A stretch of 64,000 nucleotides of DNA from positions 82,442,909 to 82,506,908 of the forward strand of contig OX638368.1 of the NCBI GenBank assembly GCA_951812925.1, in the 5' to 3' direction. This DNA comes from Calliopum simillimum (taxonomy: Eukaryota > Arthropoda > Insecta > Diptera > Lauxaniidae). The position numbers were made by a program, and so were the translations under genes. The notes beneath the pieces were generated by a model. That model did no database searches. It was not told the origin of the DNA and saw only the letters and a program-made list of their open reading frames with translations. Shown one piece after another: positions 23,884-35,170 of the stretch. How positions within the stretch are numbered: position 1 is the first letter of the stretch; each line of letters opens with the position of its first letter.

Positions 23884-24733
23884 GTAAGTTAGGGTAATGT
23901 GGACTATGTGGGTAATGTGGTGCTCCCTTTTATTTCCCATATATAACAATTCTGGTTATTTATGCATATTAAAGCTCGAAAAACATATTTTTTACGCTCT
24001 TTGGCTTTTCTGTTATGCTCCTTACACGTGTGCAATTTCTTAATATAAGCTGTGAGGTCAAATTGACTTTATTTAGTACGTACTGAAAAGCTAAATAATT
24101 TCCTCAGAACTCTGTTTTATAAAATACAAATAACTCGAATGTATTTGTGGAGCTATTATTCAACGAAAAAATGCATAAGCACGCCTGATTTTGCATTGCT
24201 TTTATATATTAAGTAATTATTTCGAAAAAGTGATATTTTCGGGTAATGTGGCCTTCCCTACTTATATTATTTAACGCTGATTACTAGTACACCTTAAAAA
24301 GCTAATTACATGTAAGGGATACCCAAGTTTGAGTATTCCTTATGACTTATTCATTTGTCAGTATGAATTTGGTTTACCTTATTGTACTAAAAAATATTCT
24401 TTAATAAGCCCTTACAGATATTTTATAGCAATTATAATCTAAAATAATAGAACTCGACTTTTAGTCAACAAATGTTGCGAATAACGGTACTACTGTAGGA
24501 AATGGACAGGGTGATCCACATTACCCAACACTTTTCTTTTTCAGCTATTTTTAGGTATGTCAATTTATCTGGCCTCACGCTTGAAGAAGTTAATATTTTA
24601 GTTTATAAATTATATAATAGTAAAAACAATAGAATAACTAATACTAATTAATTGACCAAACTAACCTACTACCATTACTTTGGTAGAAATTGACGAAAAA
24701 GAAAAAAGGTAACCACATTACCCTAAGTTACTC
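23884..24733. mobile_element. TATA-flanked DNA transposon with GGGTAATGTGG iterons
   Basis: TATA lies on both sides (23880-23883, 24734-24737). The left end is GTAAGTTAGGGTAATGTGG and the right end the complement of GAGTAACTTAGGGTAATGTG. The two-base asymmetry between the ends (GT versus GAGT) is the same as in 5874-7156, which supports common descent. Further copies of the word occur direct at about 23909 and 24241, and inverted near 24520. The element is short and has no coding sequence that I can see, so it is non-autonomous. Confidence 0.7.
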
Positions 24734-24919
24734 TATATGCTAAGTTAAATGATCATAGACATTTTTACTTTTGATTTCTGGTGTTCGAAGATATTCGATT
24801 TATATAAACATATTAAATGGTTCATTTGAACCATTTATGCAACAGATACCAATTCAGTTTGGTCAAATTCCTTCGTTTTATGAAACACTCTTCACTTTTT
24901 CCAACTTATTGGTGTTCAC

Positions 24920-25664
24920 TAGAGCTGTCAATTTTTGGGCTCTTACTGATCTCGGGATTTGCGAGATTCCGAAATGCAATTTCGGTACCAGGATCATTCC
25001 CGGGATTATAGTAATTTTTAAAAAGATCTCAAAAATAAAAGTCTTAAATAAAAATGAATTTTTTTAAAACATTCTACCACAAAACGAAAAGTTTTCAATG
25101 ACTCCAATTTAATTCAATTGAAAAAGTATATAACCATTAATTTTTGAGATCTTAAAAAAATTAACGCGCTCAAAATTTCGTCTCCCAATCTTTATTAAAT
25201 TTGTTGCATATATATCCGAATGAAAAAAATCATCTTTCAGACCGAATACTCATATGTTGAATCGTGGAAAGAAAATCAAAATCTTTTTAGAAAGAATAGC
25301 ATCAATCACTTCCAAGTCCATAATAAAAATAAGTTCATTTCTTTATTGAAACTTCCGATATGGAATAAGTTTTTCTGTTTAAATAAAATTTTCAAAAATT
25401 TATTGCAACTTTTAAATTTTTCCAATCGTTTATTGTAAATATTTTCATCACTTTCAGAATAAGACTCTTCTCTAATAATCTCGACAAACGGATCTCCAAT
25501 CCATTCAAACGCAGTGCTTGACAAAATTAATAACTTGTTTTGTAAAAATAATTTGAGTCTACTAAAAAACACTTAACTGATTAAATTTGTACTTTTAAAG
25601 AATCCCGAAAACTCAGGTTATTTTTTGCCTAAAAACAGGCCGGGATCTCGAAATGACAACTCCA
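24920..25664. mobile_element. hAT-like MITE
   Basis: The left end TAGAGCTGTCAATTTT and the right end AAATGACAACTCCA are imperfect inverted repeats. They are flanked by GTGTTCAC (24912-24919) and GTGTCCAC (25665-25672), an 8-base duplication with one mismatch, as made by hAT transposases. Subterminal GGGAT/ATCCC words mirror each other near 24955 and 25642. No transposase is present. Confidence 0.7.
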
Positions 25665-26019
25665 GTGTCCACGTATCTTTATTTTTCATGCAAAATATTG
25701 AAATTACTTTCAAATGGCTATAACTTTTACAAATATGTGTTATGTTCCATTATCCATTTTTTTACCATTTTAAAGATAACATGTGATTTGGTCTTTGTAG
25801 AATGATCCATTATTTTTGAAACTCGAATATCCGGAAAACCGGAGCAGCTCTTGTCTTTGCTGAACTATATTGAAATTTTCCGTAGAATACATTAATCTAT
25901 TATGAACGAGTTTTTGGAAAAAGGGGGCAAAAAGATCCATTAAAACAGTTGCTAATGAATAAAGATTTTCCAGAAAAATATTCCTTTTGTTATTTCATTT
26001 TCAGGTTCCAACGAGGAGA

Positions 26020-26480
26020 TTAATCCATAATGTAGCTTTATAATTTCACAATACAAAGAAATTTCAAAAATACGATACGTGTAACGCGCGCATCATATGA
26101 GTATGCAGCGCAACGCGCGCAAGTAACCCGTGTGTTACATAGAAAAGTATTTTTTTCCGACCTCAAATTAAAAAGTTTGTGTGACAAATGTACCACTGAA
26201 TTAAAGGAAATTTAACTAGAATTCAACAGAAAATTATGTTATGTTATTAGAACCTTTTTCATACTAAAATGACCGCCAAAGTTAAAAATTGGGAAAAAAA
26301 AATTAAAATATCAACTTTAAAGGTCCAGAACTTTTAAATACAATAAAAAAACGCTAGGGTGACCCACGAAAACTTTTTCTCTAAAACTATTCAAAAAATC
26401 AATTTTTACGTTATAACTCTTCATGGGCACATTTTAATGCCTCCCATCTGGTGCAGTTCACATAAGCTTGGTAATCTTAT
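26020..26480 (-). repeat. Interspersed repeat, related to 58752-59260
   Basis: Read on the minus strand, this stretch follows the same order as 58752-59250: 'gaagagttata', 'accctagcgttttt', 'tggacctttaaag', 'gcggtcattttagta', 'aaaaaggttc' and a CGCGC-containing part matching 'gttgcgctgcatatgatg'. The CGCGC words at 26090-26125 stand out in AT-rich DNA. The class is unknown. Confidence 0.6.
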
Positions 26481-27064
26481 GAGATACACTTTGTATATTT
26501 TTGATGTTATGTGGGAAGTGTTATTACATAAAAATTATTTTATGAATTTAAAATATCATATGACTCATTACGAGCATTTTTGAGATCGTAATAAAACTCT
26601 TTTATGCCTTCAAAAAATTGGAAAAACTCTTAGCTCTCTTCTTTGACACCATCTTTCAGATTTGAGTGTATGTAGAATCTCAAAAAACAGCTGCTTTTAA
26701 TATTTGGAAAAAGATAAAATAAAAATTGGGTCAATATTTTTCTCAAATTAAAAACAAAAGTCATCCAAAAAATAAATAAATATCAAAGAGTTAATTGTTT
26801 ATTTTGAGAAAAAATCTGTACTAATTTATATATGAACTAAAACTAATGATTTTTCGGCTTCTTTTATTACTCTGCCAATGCTAAAATTTGCAGTAAAACA
26901 AACAACAAATTTTTCAATAAATGCAACATTTGTTGCTGTCAATTTGTTGCATGCATTTGTTGGTTTTTTTGTTGCATTTGTGGATTTTCATAAGTGCATT
27001 TTAATATTTTCCCTCAACTCAGCTACAGTTTTTAACATTTGTTGTATTTTTCTTATTGGATTAG

Positions 27065-27494
27065 GAAACGCAAAAGCTACGCGTTACCACGCTGCCAACA
27101 TTTCGTGCCATGCGTGGCATGAGCTCAGCTATGGGCAAACCGGTCAGTCGTCAGAATTCAATGCTTGGCCTGTCAGGATTAACAGCAGCAGCAGCGGCAG
27201 CATCGTCGACATCAGCAGCAGCAGATGCCAGAAATAGCACGAGCGCCGTTAATTCACTTGCTGCAAATATAATTCCAGGCCAACAGAGTGGCAGCAGCGG
27301 CAGCAACAATCCATCTACACTAACGTCATCTGTAGCAGCAACTTCAGCACTAATGCAGCTACAGCTGCAGCAACAGCAGCATCAGTATCAACTTCATCAT
27401 CATCATCATCATCACCAGCAACAGTTGCCGCCGCCAGTTGCAGAGTTCACTTGTAGCTGTGCGACTGGCTGGACGGGGCCGGCATGCGAAATAA
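27065..27494 (+). CDS. Ser: Serrate exon (EGF4 insertion and end of EGF4)
   Basis: After the acceptor TTGGATTAG the frame opens with ETQKLRVTTLPTFRAMRG, continuing EGF4 directly after T-L-K. About 125 residues of low complexity follow, rich in Ala, Ser and Gln, with a run of seven His (about 27394-27414). EGF4 is then closed by FTCSCATGWTGPACEI. Drosophila Serrate is known to carry insertions inside EGF repeats 4, 6 and 10, and the SxGxPxxRxxSM pattern after the splice site resembles the Drosophila insertion start. The exon ends one base into the next codon (A|GTAAGT). The overlapping frame starting at 26878 is not coding. Confidence 0.92.
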
Positions 27495-29956
27495 GTAAGT
27501 TGAAGTTTTTTATTTCAGTTTTTGTTTTTGTTTTTTTTGCTCTCAACTTTTTTCTTAAGCTTCGCAGGCGATCTGAAAAATAAAAGAAAAATGAAACGCT
27601 CAGGTTGTATTTTGAGTTAAATCCATGATATTAACGTCTGTTGGATCCTAGTTGTTGTTTTTTTCATTTTGCTGTTGCATTTATTAGTTTAGCTCTTCGG
27701 AGTTTTAAAATGATGTTACACTGAAAAAAAAAAAATTTTTTTCGGAAAATACTTTTGTTTTTAAACAAAAAAATTAAAAACTTCTTTAATTTTAAAATAA
27801 AAAAATCTACTAGAAATATTTTGGCCGTATTTTAAATGAATTTCTTTTTATAAAAATTTCTTTCACTATTTTTGCCATGTTCAGTTCAGTTCAGTGTTGT
27901 TGGAAGCTATGTGCAGAGTACGAGCGAATTTTGCGTGAATTGTAAAAACATGAAATGCAGCAAATTTAGTCGAACATAAAAAAAAAATAAAAAAAACGAG
28001 AAAAAAATAAATAAATAAAAAGTAGAAAAAAAAGTATTGGACACGCATTCGTAATGAAACGAAACGAATTCAATTGAAGCGATTTCTACAGAAATTGTAG
28101 CATTTTAGTTAATAGCGTATTCATTAGAATGCAACAGTGGCAACAACGATGGCAGCAGCGCTGTGAGCGGCGCACATTACACGTTGACTGCGAACGTCGT
28201 GTATTTACAAAACCAATTTCGTGCTAAATTATGCACAAGATTTGGTATTTGGAATTTCATTTCAATTTCGCAATTCTTAACATTTTATTAATAAATGCGT
28301 GTCGAGCCGAACGCTTAATTGGAGCAAGTAGTAAATGTGTCGAGTGTTGCATGTGCCAAACAATACCTCTACCTACAGTGAATTAAAGTGGTATTTGTTT
28401 TTTTTTGGTAAAATAATAATAAGTTATTTGTGTTATAGTTAAAACTAAAAAAAAAAAAACCGAAATTCAATAAATATTTGCAGTAATTAAGGCAAAGCAA
28501 GAAGTGTTTGCAAACAAAAGATTTAAGTAACGAACCCGATATGTCGTGCATATTGTCAAATGTTGCTCAGTACGTTTATTTGTTAGCTTGTAGCTGTGAC
28601 AATTTTGAACTGTGTGGAATTGCGCAAAATTTTATTGGCAATCGAACATATTTTAATTGTAATGACATAAAATGAAAGAAATTTCTAGCCGATTTGAGCA
28701 AAGATATGATGAATTTTTGTTTCAGAAGATTCGACAGGCAGGCTGAAAACGAGAATTAAGGAGTTTTTCTTTCAAAAGGGCGTATTTTCATGTTAAACAA
28801 ATTTTCAGTAATGAAAAAAAACTTCTAGGGGCTGTTAACAGTAACTTATTTTTCTTTTAATATCTCCAGTGCTTTAGTGAGTTGACCAAATATTCTAATC
28901 CACTTAACATTTTTATTCTAACAAATTTGTAGTAAGCAATTGCAAAAAGTAAAAAACATTTCGAAGTAAGCCCTTTTGTTCTGAAAAATTTGGAAATAAG
29001 CCCTTTTGTTTGGCAATTTTTATAAATCACTCTTATTTCGCTCTTTTTTACCATTTGTAAATTGCTGGCTATGGGCATGGTATGTAAGCACCTATGTAGC
29101 GTATAAAAAATATTAAAGGTTTCTTCGACGACTATTCGAAATACGTCTTTTTGTATCAAACTCCAAAAATTTCTATGAAATTATGTGGAAAAAAGCCCTT
29201 CTGTTCCAAAATGCGATTTTTGATTACAATTTTATCTTGGAAAAATGCCTTTTTTGTGGTGGATTTTGAACTAGAGGATGCATTTTAACATGAAAATGGC
29301 GATGGCATTCTTAGGTTTGTTTGAGGTCGGTAGTAGAGATACGTTCTTTTGAAAAATCACTCTTCAATTTAGCTTGCAAAACGTTTAAGACAAAAGTGTT
29401 TTGATAGGAAAAAGTTGAAAATAAGTTTTGGAAACTATTTGAGTCGTTCCCGACACTTTCATAAATTGTTGGTTAATTAAAAAAAAAAAATAAAAAATTT
29501 ATTGCACGAATCGATAGGGAATTATTGAAACAAATTTTGAAGATTATCAGACCTCTCTCAGGTGTTTTGGACCCATTTATCTTTACAAATTTACTGCAAC
29601 AATCGATAGTGAAAGGGGTATCCTCGAAATGAGTTTAGATCTTCTCTTCAAAAAAATTATATTGTTCCAATCAGTAAGGAATAGCCGAAAAAAAAAATGT
29701 GGGTCATGGGTAACAACACAACTATATTTTTTCAGTGATATACAGACTTGGCAAAAAGTATAAGGCACCCAAAAAATGCATAATGCATGTTTTTATAATT
29801 GAGAAATTAATAAATACTTATCATTAATATACGATGCCGGGTTCATTAACCATAAAACAATAAGCAGCATTTTTTTAAAATCATAAAGCAAATTGTGACC
29901 TAAAACAAAAGGCCCGGTTTTTTGGCCTTTTTATTGGTCAATGTTTAATTTTTTTT
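27495..29956. other. Intronic sequence without recognised elements
   Basis: From about 27830 to 28560 the sequence looks unique, with A-rich runs and a TTCAGTTCAGTTCAG word at about 27882. Between 28950 and 29210, 'aagcccttttgtt'-like words occur three times. Otherwise nothing is recognised. Confidence 0.35.
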
Positions 29957-30206
29957 GATACGTCAAGGAGTAAAAAAGTTTTTATTTCTGTTTTAGTCAA
30001 AAATTTGACAACTTGTTAATTTTACAATTCCAAAAATAAGCGATAAGAGTTAGAAAATCAAAAGTAAATTGGCCAAAAGTGTAAAAAACCCAACAATTCA
30101 CTACTGATTTTTTAGCTTTAATCGCTTATTTGTGGCTTCGTAAAATCGATTAGTTGTCAAATTTTTGACTAAAACAGAAATAAAAGCTTTTTTACCTTTT
30201 GCATAC
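29957..30206. repeat. Inverted repeat of about 250 bases
   Basis: The left arm (29957-30050) contains 'tttctgttttagtcaaaaat' and 'taagcgat'; the right arm (about 30115-30206) is its near complement. It is probably a foldback MITE. A Tc1-like word, TACAGACTTGGCAAAAAGTA, lies just upstream at 29741, but no matching partner was found. Confidence 0.55.
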
Positions 30207-30274
30207 TTAGTTTTTCATAAAATTTTTTGAATATTTGAACCATTTCAGAAGGAATACACTATACTAAAGCAAAA

Positions 30275-31103
30275 CTAGTAAGGGTGGTATCTTTGGCCTG
30301 GTCAAAAACTAAATACCCTACACTGCATTTCAAGTATATTATTAGGAGAGTATAAGAACAAATTGCTTATATGGGAAGTGCCACGCCCTTACCTCCGAGC
30401 TTACCTTGATTTTGCGTAGAGCTTGCATTTACTGTTCTAAGTGTTTGAGTAAAATTCGGTTAGGTTTTCTGTAAAAAATCTTTCAGTATAGCATTTTGAA
30501 ACTTTTGTTTGTATGGGAGTTGCCACGCCCTCTTGTCCAAGTTTACCTAGATCTTGCGTATAACATGCATTTTTATATCAGAGTGTTTGAGTGTAATTTG
30601 GTAGGGTTATCTCAAAAAACGCTTTCCGTATAACATTTTGAAGCTTTTGCTTATATGGGAGATACCACGCTCTCTTGTTCGAACTCATTCAGTTTTTTCT
30701 CAGAGCTTGCGCTTACAATTCTTAGTATTTATGCGTATTTTGGTTGCGATGTCGTGAAAAATACTCCTAAAATTGCATTTTGAATATATTTTTTGTATGG
30801 GCGGTAGGCGTGTCCGTTGACCGATTTCGCTCATTTTCAATCCCCCGAGCTATCTTTGACGACGGAGGCAGTGTACTAAATTTCATTGAATTACCTTACT
30901 TAGTTTTCCCAAAAAGTGTATTTCAACACTCAGCCAGCCAGCCAGCCACCCAGCCAGCCAGCCAGACAGACGGACATGGCTATATCGACTCAGGATGTGA
31001 CGCTGATCAAGAATATATATACTTTTCTATATCTGCCACGCCTCCTTCTCTGCGTTACAAACGGAAGGACAAAGTGAATATACCCTGGGTGTAGGGTTTA
31101 AAA
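30275..31103 (-). mobile_element. Helentron-like (DINE-1/HINE type) element, full-length copy
   Basis: On the minus strand the copy starts near 31103 with TTTTTAAACCCTACACCCAG and ends at CTAG (30278-30275) followed by T. It has the parts of a Helentron-associated element: a subterminal TACCCTACAC word at each end in opposite orientation, an internal tetranucleotide microsatellite (CCAG)n at about 30929-30967, about three minisatellite units with 'gggaggtgccacgccc', and near the 3' end the hairpin TTTGGCC...GGCC (here with one mismatch). No Rep/helicase gene is present. The long frame over 30780-31094 is shared by copies because they are recent duplicates, not because it is coding. Confidence 0.65.
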
Positions 31104-32177
31104 ATAAGTAAAAATGCAATATCTCGCGAAAACGATCAGCTTAGATTTTGATTCAAACAGACTTTTCATCTATGATCGACTCCAAACACAGTCCCATTTT
31201 CAGTTTTTGACCGTCCTGTGACTGCTTCCTGAACGGCGTGTAAGGAAGTGCCATCTTATTTTTATACCCTACACCCAGGGTATATTCACTTTGTCCTTCC
31301 ATTTGTAACGCCGAGAAGGAGGCGTGGCAGATATAGAAAAGTGTATATATTCTTGATCAGCGTCACATCCTGAGTCGATATAGCCATGTCCGTCCGTCTG
31401 GCTGGCTGGCTGGGTGGCTGGCTGGCTGTTGAAATACACTTTTTGGGAAAACTAAGTAAGGTAATTCAATGAAATTTAGTACACTGCCTTCGTCGTCAAA
31501 GATAGCTCGGGGGATTGAAAATGAGCGAAATCGGTCAACGGACACGCCTACCGCCCATACAACAAATATATTCAAAATGCAATTTTAGGAGTATTTTTCA
31601 CGACATCGCAACCAAAATACGCATAAATACTAAGAATTGTAAGCGCAAGCTCTGAGAAAAAACTGAATGAGTTCGAACAAGAGAGCGTGGTACCTCCCAT
31701 ATAAGCAAAAGCTTCAAAACGCTATACTGAAAGCGTTTTTTGAGATATTCGAACCAAATTCGACTCAGACACTAAGAATCATAAATGAAAGCTCTCAACA
31801 AAAATTGGGTGAAATCGGACAAGGGAGCGTGGCACCTCCCATATAAGCAAAAGTTTCAAAATGCTGTACTGAAAGAGTTTTTTGAGATAATCTAACCAAA
31901 CTTCACTCAAATACTAAACTAGTAAGGGTGTAAAATTTGGCTTGGCCAAACATTAAATACCCTACACTGCAGTATTTTTAAAATTTTGCTCATATGGGAG
32001 GTGCTACGCCCTCTTGTCCGAGTCCACCCAGTTTTTGTTCAGAACTTGCGTTTATAGATTTTAGTGTCTGAGTGAAAAACGTTTTCAGCATACTGTTTTG
32101 ACGTTTTTGCATATATAGGAGGTGCCACGCCCTCTTGTCCGAGTCCCTCTAGTTTTAGCTTAGAGCGTGCATATATA

Positions 32178-33091
32178 CAGTCTGTTAAATAAGAGCGTGG
32201 TCATTGTTGTGAGAAAATGAAAATACCCATTGCGAAAATTCTTTTTAATATTGATTTATTTGACCGAAAACTTCAATGCAAATACATTAATAGCAGGTCC
32301 AATCACCCCCAGCATCAATTATAGCTTGACATCTTCGCGACATACTTTGAACAAGATTTTGCGCATACTCTTCTGAAAACGACTTCCAAATTTTGTAAAT
32401 GCGTCGAACCAGCTGTTTCAAGTTTGTTGGTGGGTGTGGTCCAGGCATGCCTGATGATAGGAAAGGCCCAAAAAGAGGATTCATCAGTGAAGATAACGTT
32501 GCCCCAGTCACGATCCAAATTGTCTTTGGCCCATTCAAGACGTTTTTGGACATGTTTTTCACTGAGCATCGGTTTTTGCAAAGTACTTCGGTATTTCACA
32601 CTATTTGCAATCAAATGATTACGAATAGTTCCGTGGGAGATATTCAAACCTTTTTGGGACAATTTCGAAGCACCTTCACGCAAAGTTAATGTTGGATTTT
32701 TCGAAAATAGAGCACAGATCAGTTTTTCCTGTTTTTCCGTCACTACACCGACAGACCCGCGATTTGGAAAGTCATCGACATTTTTTACTTCTTTGAAGCG
32801 ATTCACCCACTTACTCACAAACTGTTTCGACTTTTGCATATACTTCGCAGCCGCCGCTTGGGTCATTTTGGGACCTTTGGGGTGCAAACACAAAAAAACG
32901 GCTTCAAAGCGCGACGCGTACGCGGTACTCATTTTGGAAAAATGCTGAGAACGCATTGAAAACAGTGGTCAGCTGATTCACTTTCACGAAGCATGAAGGA
33001 CAATACTGCCCTCTGTGTGAGAAAAAAAAATTACAGCATTATACTTTACCGATCGCGAGTAATCGTGACCACGCTCTTATTTAACAGACTG
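32178..33091 (-). mobile_element. Internally deleted Tc1-like transposon
   Basis: Perfect 26-base inverted ends start CAGTCTGTTAAATAAGAGCG, and TA lies on both sides (32176-32177, 33092-33093). At 914 bases it is shorter than the usual 1.3 kb or so of Tc1 elements, because the middle of the transposase gene is gone. The intact-looking terminal repeats suggest it could still be moved by an enzyme from elsewhere. It sits in a minisatellite unit of a Helentron-like element, so it arrived last. Confidence 0.9.
32287..32956 (-). pseudogene. Tc1-like transposase, deleted in the DDE domain
   Basis: From the likely start at 32956 the protein has the two helix-turn-helix DNA-binding units of the family (about residues 30-75, QAAAAKYMQKSKQFVSKWVN, and 85-130, LTLREGASKLSQKGLNISHG) and reaches the first catalytic block VIFTDESSFW near residue 160. 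A deletion then removes the second aspartate and third acidic residue and shifts the frame. The C-terminal end continues in another frame (YKIWKSFSEEYAQNLVQSMS, then RRCQAIIDA) to a stop at 32287. The product cannot be catalytic. Confidence 0.88.
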
Positions 33092-34116
33092 TAATCTGTA
33101 GTATTTGAGTGAAGTTTGGTTGGATTATCTCAAAAAACTCTTTCAGTATAGCATTTTGAAGCTTTTGCTCATATGGGAGGTGCCACGCCCCCTTGTCCGA
33201 TTTCACCCAATTTTTGTTGAGAGCTTGCATTTATGATTCTTAGTGTCTAAGTCAAATTTGGTTCTAATATCTCTTAAAACGCTTATATGGGAGGTGCCAC
33301 GCCCTCTTGTCCGAATTTGCTCACTTTTTTCTCAAAGCTTGCTCTTACAATTCTTAGTATTTATGCGTATTTTGGTTGCATTGTCGTGAAAAATACTCCT
33401 AAAATTGCATTTTGAATATATTTTTTGTATGGGCGCTCATTTTCAATCCCCCGAGCTAGCTTTGATGACGTAGGCAGTGCACCAAATTTCATTGAAATAT
33501 CTTGCTCAGTTTTCCCAAAAAGTGTATTTCAACACACAAGCCAGCCAGCCAGCCAGCCAGATAGACGGACATGGCTATATCGACTCAGGATGTGACGCTG
33601 ATCAAGAATATATATACTTTTCTATATCTGCTACGCCTCCTTCTCTGCGTTACAAACGGAAGGACAAAGTGAATATAACCTGGGTGTAGGGTATAAAAAC
33701 TATAAATGTACGCTCTAAGTTAAAACTAGACGAACTCGGACAAGAGGGCGTGGCACCTCCTATGTAAGGAAACGCTTCAAAACGCTATACTGAAAACGTT
33801 TTTTGAAATATTCGAACCAAATTTAACTCAGACACTCAGAATTAAAGCACTCAGAAAAAACTGGGTGAAATCGGAAAAGGGGGCGTGGCACCTCTCATGT
33901 AAGCAAAAGTTTTAAAATGCTATACTGGAAGAGTTTTTTGAAATAATCCAGCCGAATTTCACTCAAATACTAAAAAACTATAAATGTACGCTCTTAGTTA
34001 ATACTAGACTAACTCGGACAAGAGGGCGTGGCACCTCCCATATAAGCAAAATTTTCAAAATACTGCAGTGTAGGGTATTTATTTTTTGGCCAGGCCAAAA
34101 GTTACACCCTTACTAG

Positions 34117-34349
34117 TTTCATATTTATTCCATACAATTTCGTTTAGTACATGATCCAATCACAGAACACTAATTTTTTAAAAAAATTAAAGTTTCGAAC
34201 TCCTCTTCGAACTGGTACAAAATCGTTCGAAATTCAGAATTCAAACGACTTGATATTTCAGTTGCACTGAGAAAACGTGCGATTTTCTTACATGCCCGAA
34301 ATTAAATGCAAAATTTTTGTGTCCGATTCTCACGCAAAGCTAGGAAGAA
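34117..34349. other. Spacer between Helentron-like copies
   Basis: About 230 bases of AT-rich sequence between two Helentron-like elements. Nothing is recognised in it. Confidence 0.4.
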
Positions 34350-34984
34350 CTAGTAAGGGTGTAAATTTTGGCCTGGCCAAAAAATAAATACCCTACACTG
34401 CAGTATTTTGAAAATGTTGCTTATATGGGAGGTGCCACTCCCTCTTGTCCGAGTACACCCAGTTTTTGTTCAGAGCTTGCATTTATAGTTTTTAGTGTCA
34501 GAGTGAAATTTTGTTGGATTATCTCAAAAAACTCTTTCAGTATAGCATTTTGAATCTTTTGCTTATATGGGAGGTGCCACGCCCCCTTGTCTGATTTCAC
34601 CCAATTTTTGCTGAGAGCTTTTATTTATAATTTTTAGTGTCTGAATCAAATTTGGTTCGAATATCTCAAAAAACGCTTTCAGTAAAGCGTTTTGAAGCTT
34701 TTGCTTATATGGGAGGTGCCACGCCCTCTTGTCCGAATTCGCTCAGTTTTTTATCAGAGCTTGCGCTTACAATTCGTAGTACTTATATGTATTGTGGTTG
34801 CATTGTCGTGAAAAATACTTCTAAAATTGCATTTTGAATATAATTTTTGTATGGGCGGTAGGCGTGTCCGTTGACCGATTTTGCTCATTTTCAATCCCCC
34901 AAGCTAACTTTGACGACGGAGGCAGTGTACCAAATTTCATTGAATTATCTTGCTCAGTTTTCCCAAAAAGTATATTTCAACACA

Positions 34985-35027
<43 letters not shown>

Positions 35028-35170
35028 ACAGACAGACGGACATGGCTATATCGACTCAGGAGGTGACGCTGATCAAGTATATATATACTTTTCTATACCT
35101 GCCACGCCTCCTTCTCTGCGTTACAAACGGAAGGACAAAGTGAATATACCCTGGGTGTAGGGTATAAAAA
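34350..35170 (-). mobile_element. Helentron-like element, full-length copy
   Basis: The CTAG terminus is at 34350-34353, with the hairpin TTTGGCCTGGCCAAA directly after it, then 'ataccctacactgcagtatt', three minisatellite units with 'gggaggtgccac', the longest (CCAG)n run of the family in this window (about 34984-35026) and the 5' end 'gggtgtagggtataaaaa' near 35151-35170. There are no genes inside. Overlapping frames such as 34834-35160 match other copies and are not coding. Confidence 0.68.

Larger units (their letters stand above)
21644..27064 (+). other. Ser: 5.4-kb intron of Ser, phase 0
   Basis: A GT-AG intron holding the palindrome at 22011-23712, the TATA-flanked element at 23884-24733, the hAT-like MITE at 24920-25664 and a repeat at 26020-26480. 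The remainder (21644-22010, 25673-26019, 26481-27064) is AT-rich with nothing recognised. Confidence 0.85.
31919..33699 (-). mobile_element. Nested Helentron-like element carrying a Tc1 insertion
   Basis: The CTAG terminus lies at 31919-31922, next to an imperfect hairpin (TTTGGCTTGGCCAAA) and 'ataccctacactgcagtatt'. The opposite end, 'gggtgtagggtataaaaa', is at about 33681-33699, with the (CCAG)n microsatellite at 33538-33562. The element is inserted in the + strand copy 31256-34116 and is itself interrupted by the Tc1-like transposon 32178-33091. Confidence 0.65.
31256..34116 (+). mobile_element. Helentron-like element on the + strand, split by a nested copy
   Basis: The 5' part (31256-31918) begins TTTTTATACCCTACACCCAG and runs through the microsatellite at 31397-31430 and several minisatellite units. 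The 3' part (about 33700-34116) continues the same unit in phase ('...aaatactaaa' then 'actataaatg...') and ends with the hairpin TTTGGCCAGGCCAAA and CTAG at 34113-34116. The opposite-strand copy at 31919-33699 separates the two parts. This reads as one element with another inserted into it. Confidence 0.65.

Noticed and set aside
26878..27237. 119-residue open frame overlapping the EGF4 exon
   Set aside because: It is in a different frame from the Serrate exon and ends in repeat-rich sequence. The correct frame is fixed by EGF4 on both sides.
30780..31094. Open frame of about 100 residues with near-identical versions at 31363-31575, 33477-33689, 34834-35160 and 51901-52083
   Set aside because: These are copies of a non-coding Helentron-like element. 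The frame crosses the CCAG microsatellite, varies in length and breaks between copies, and resembles no known protein.
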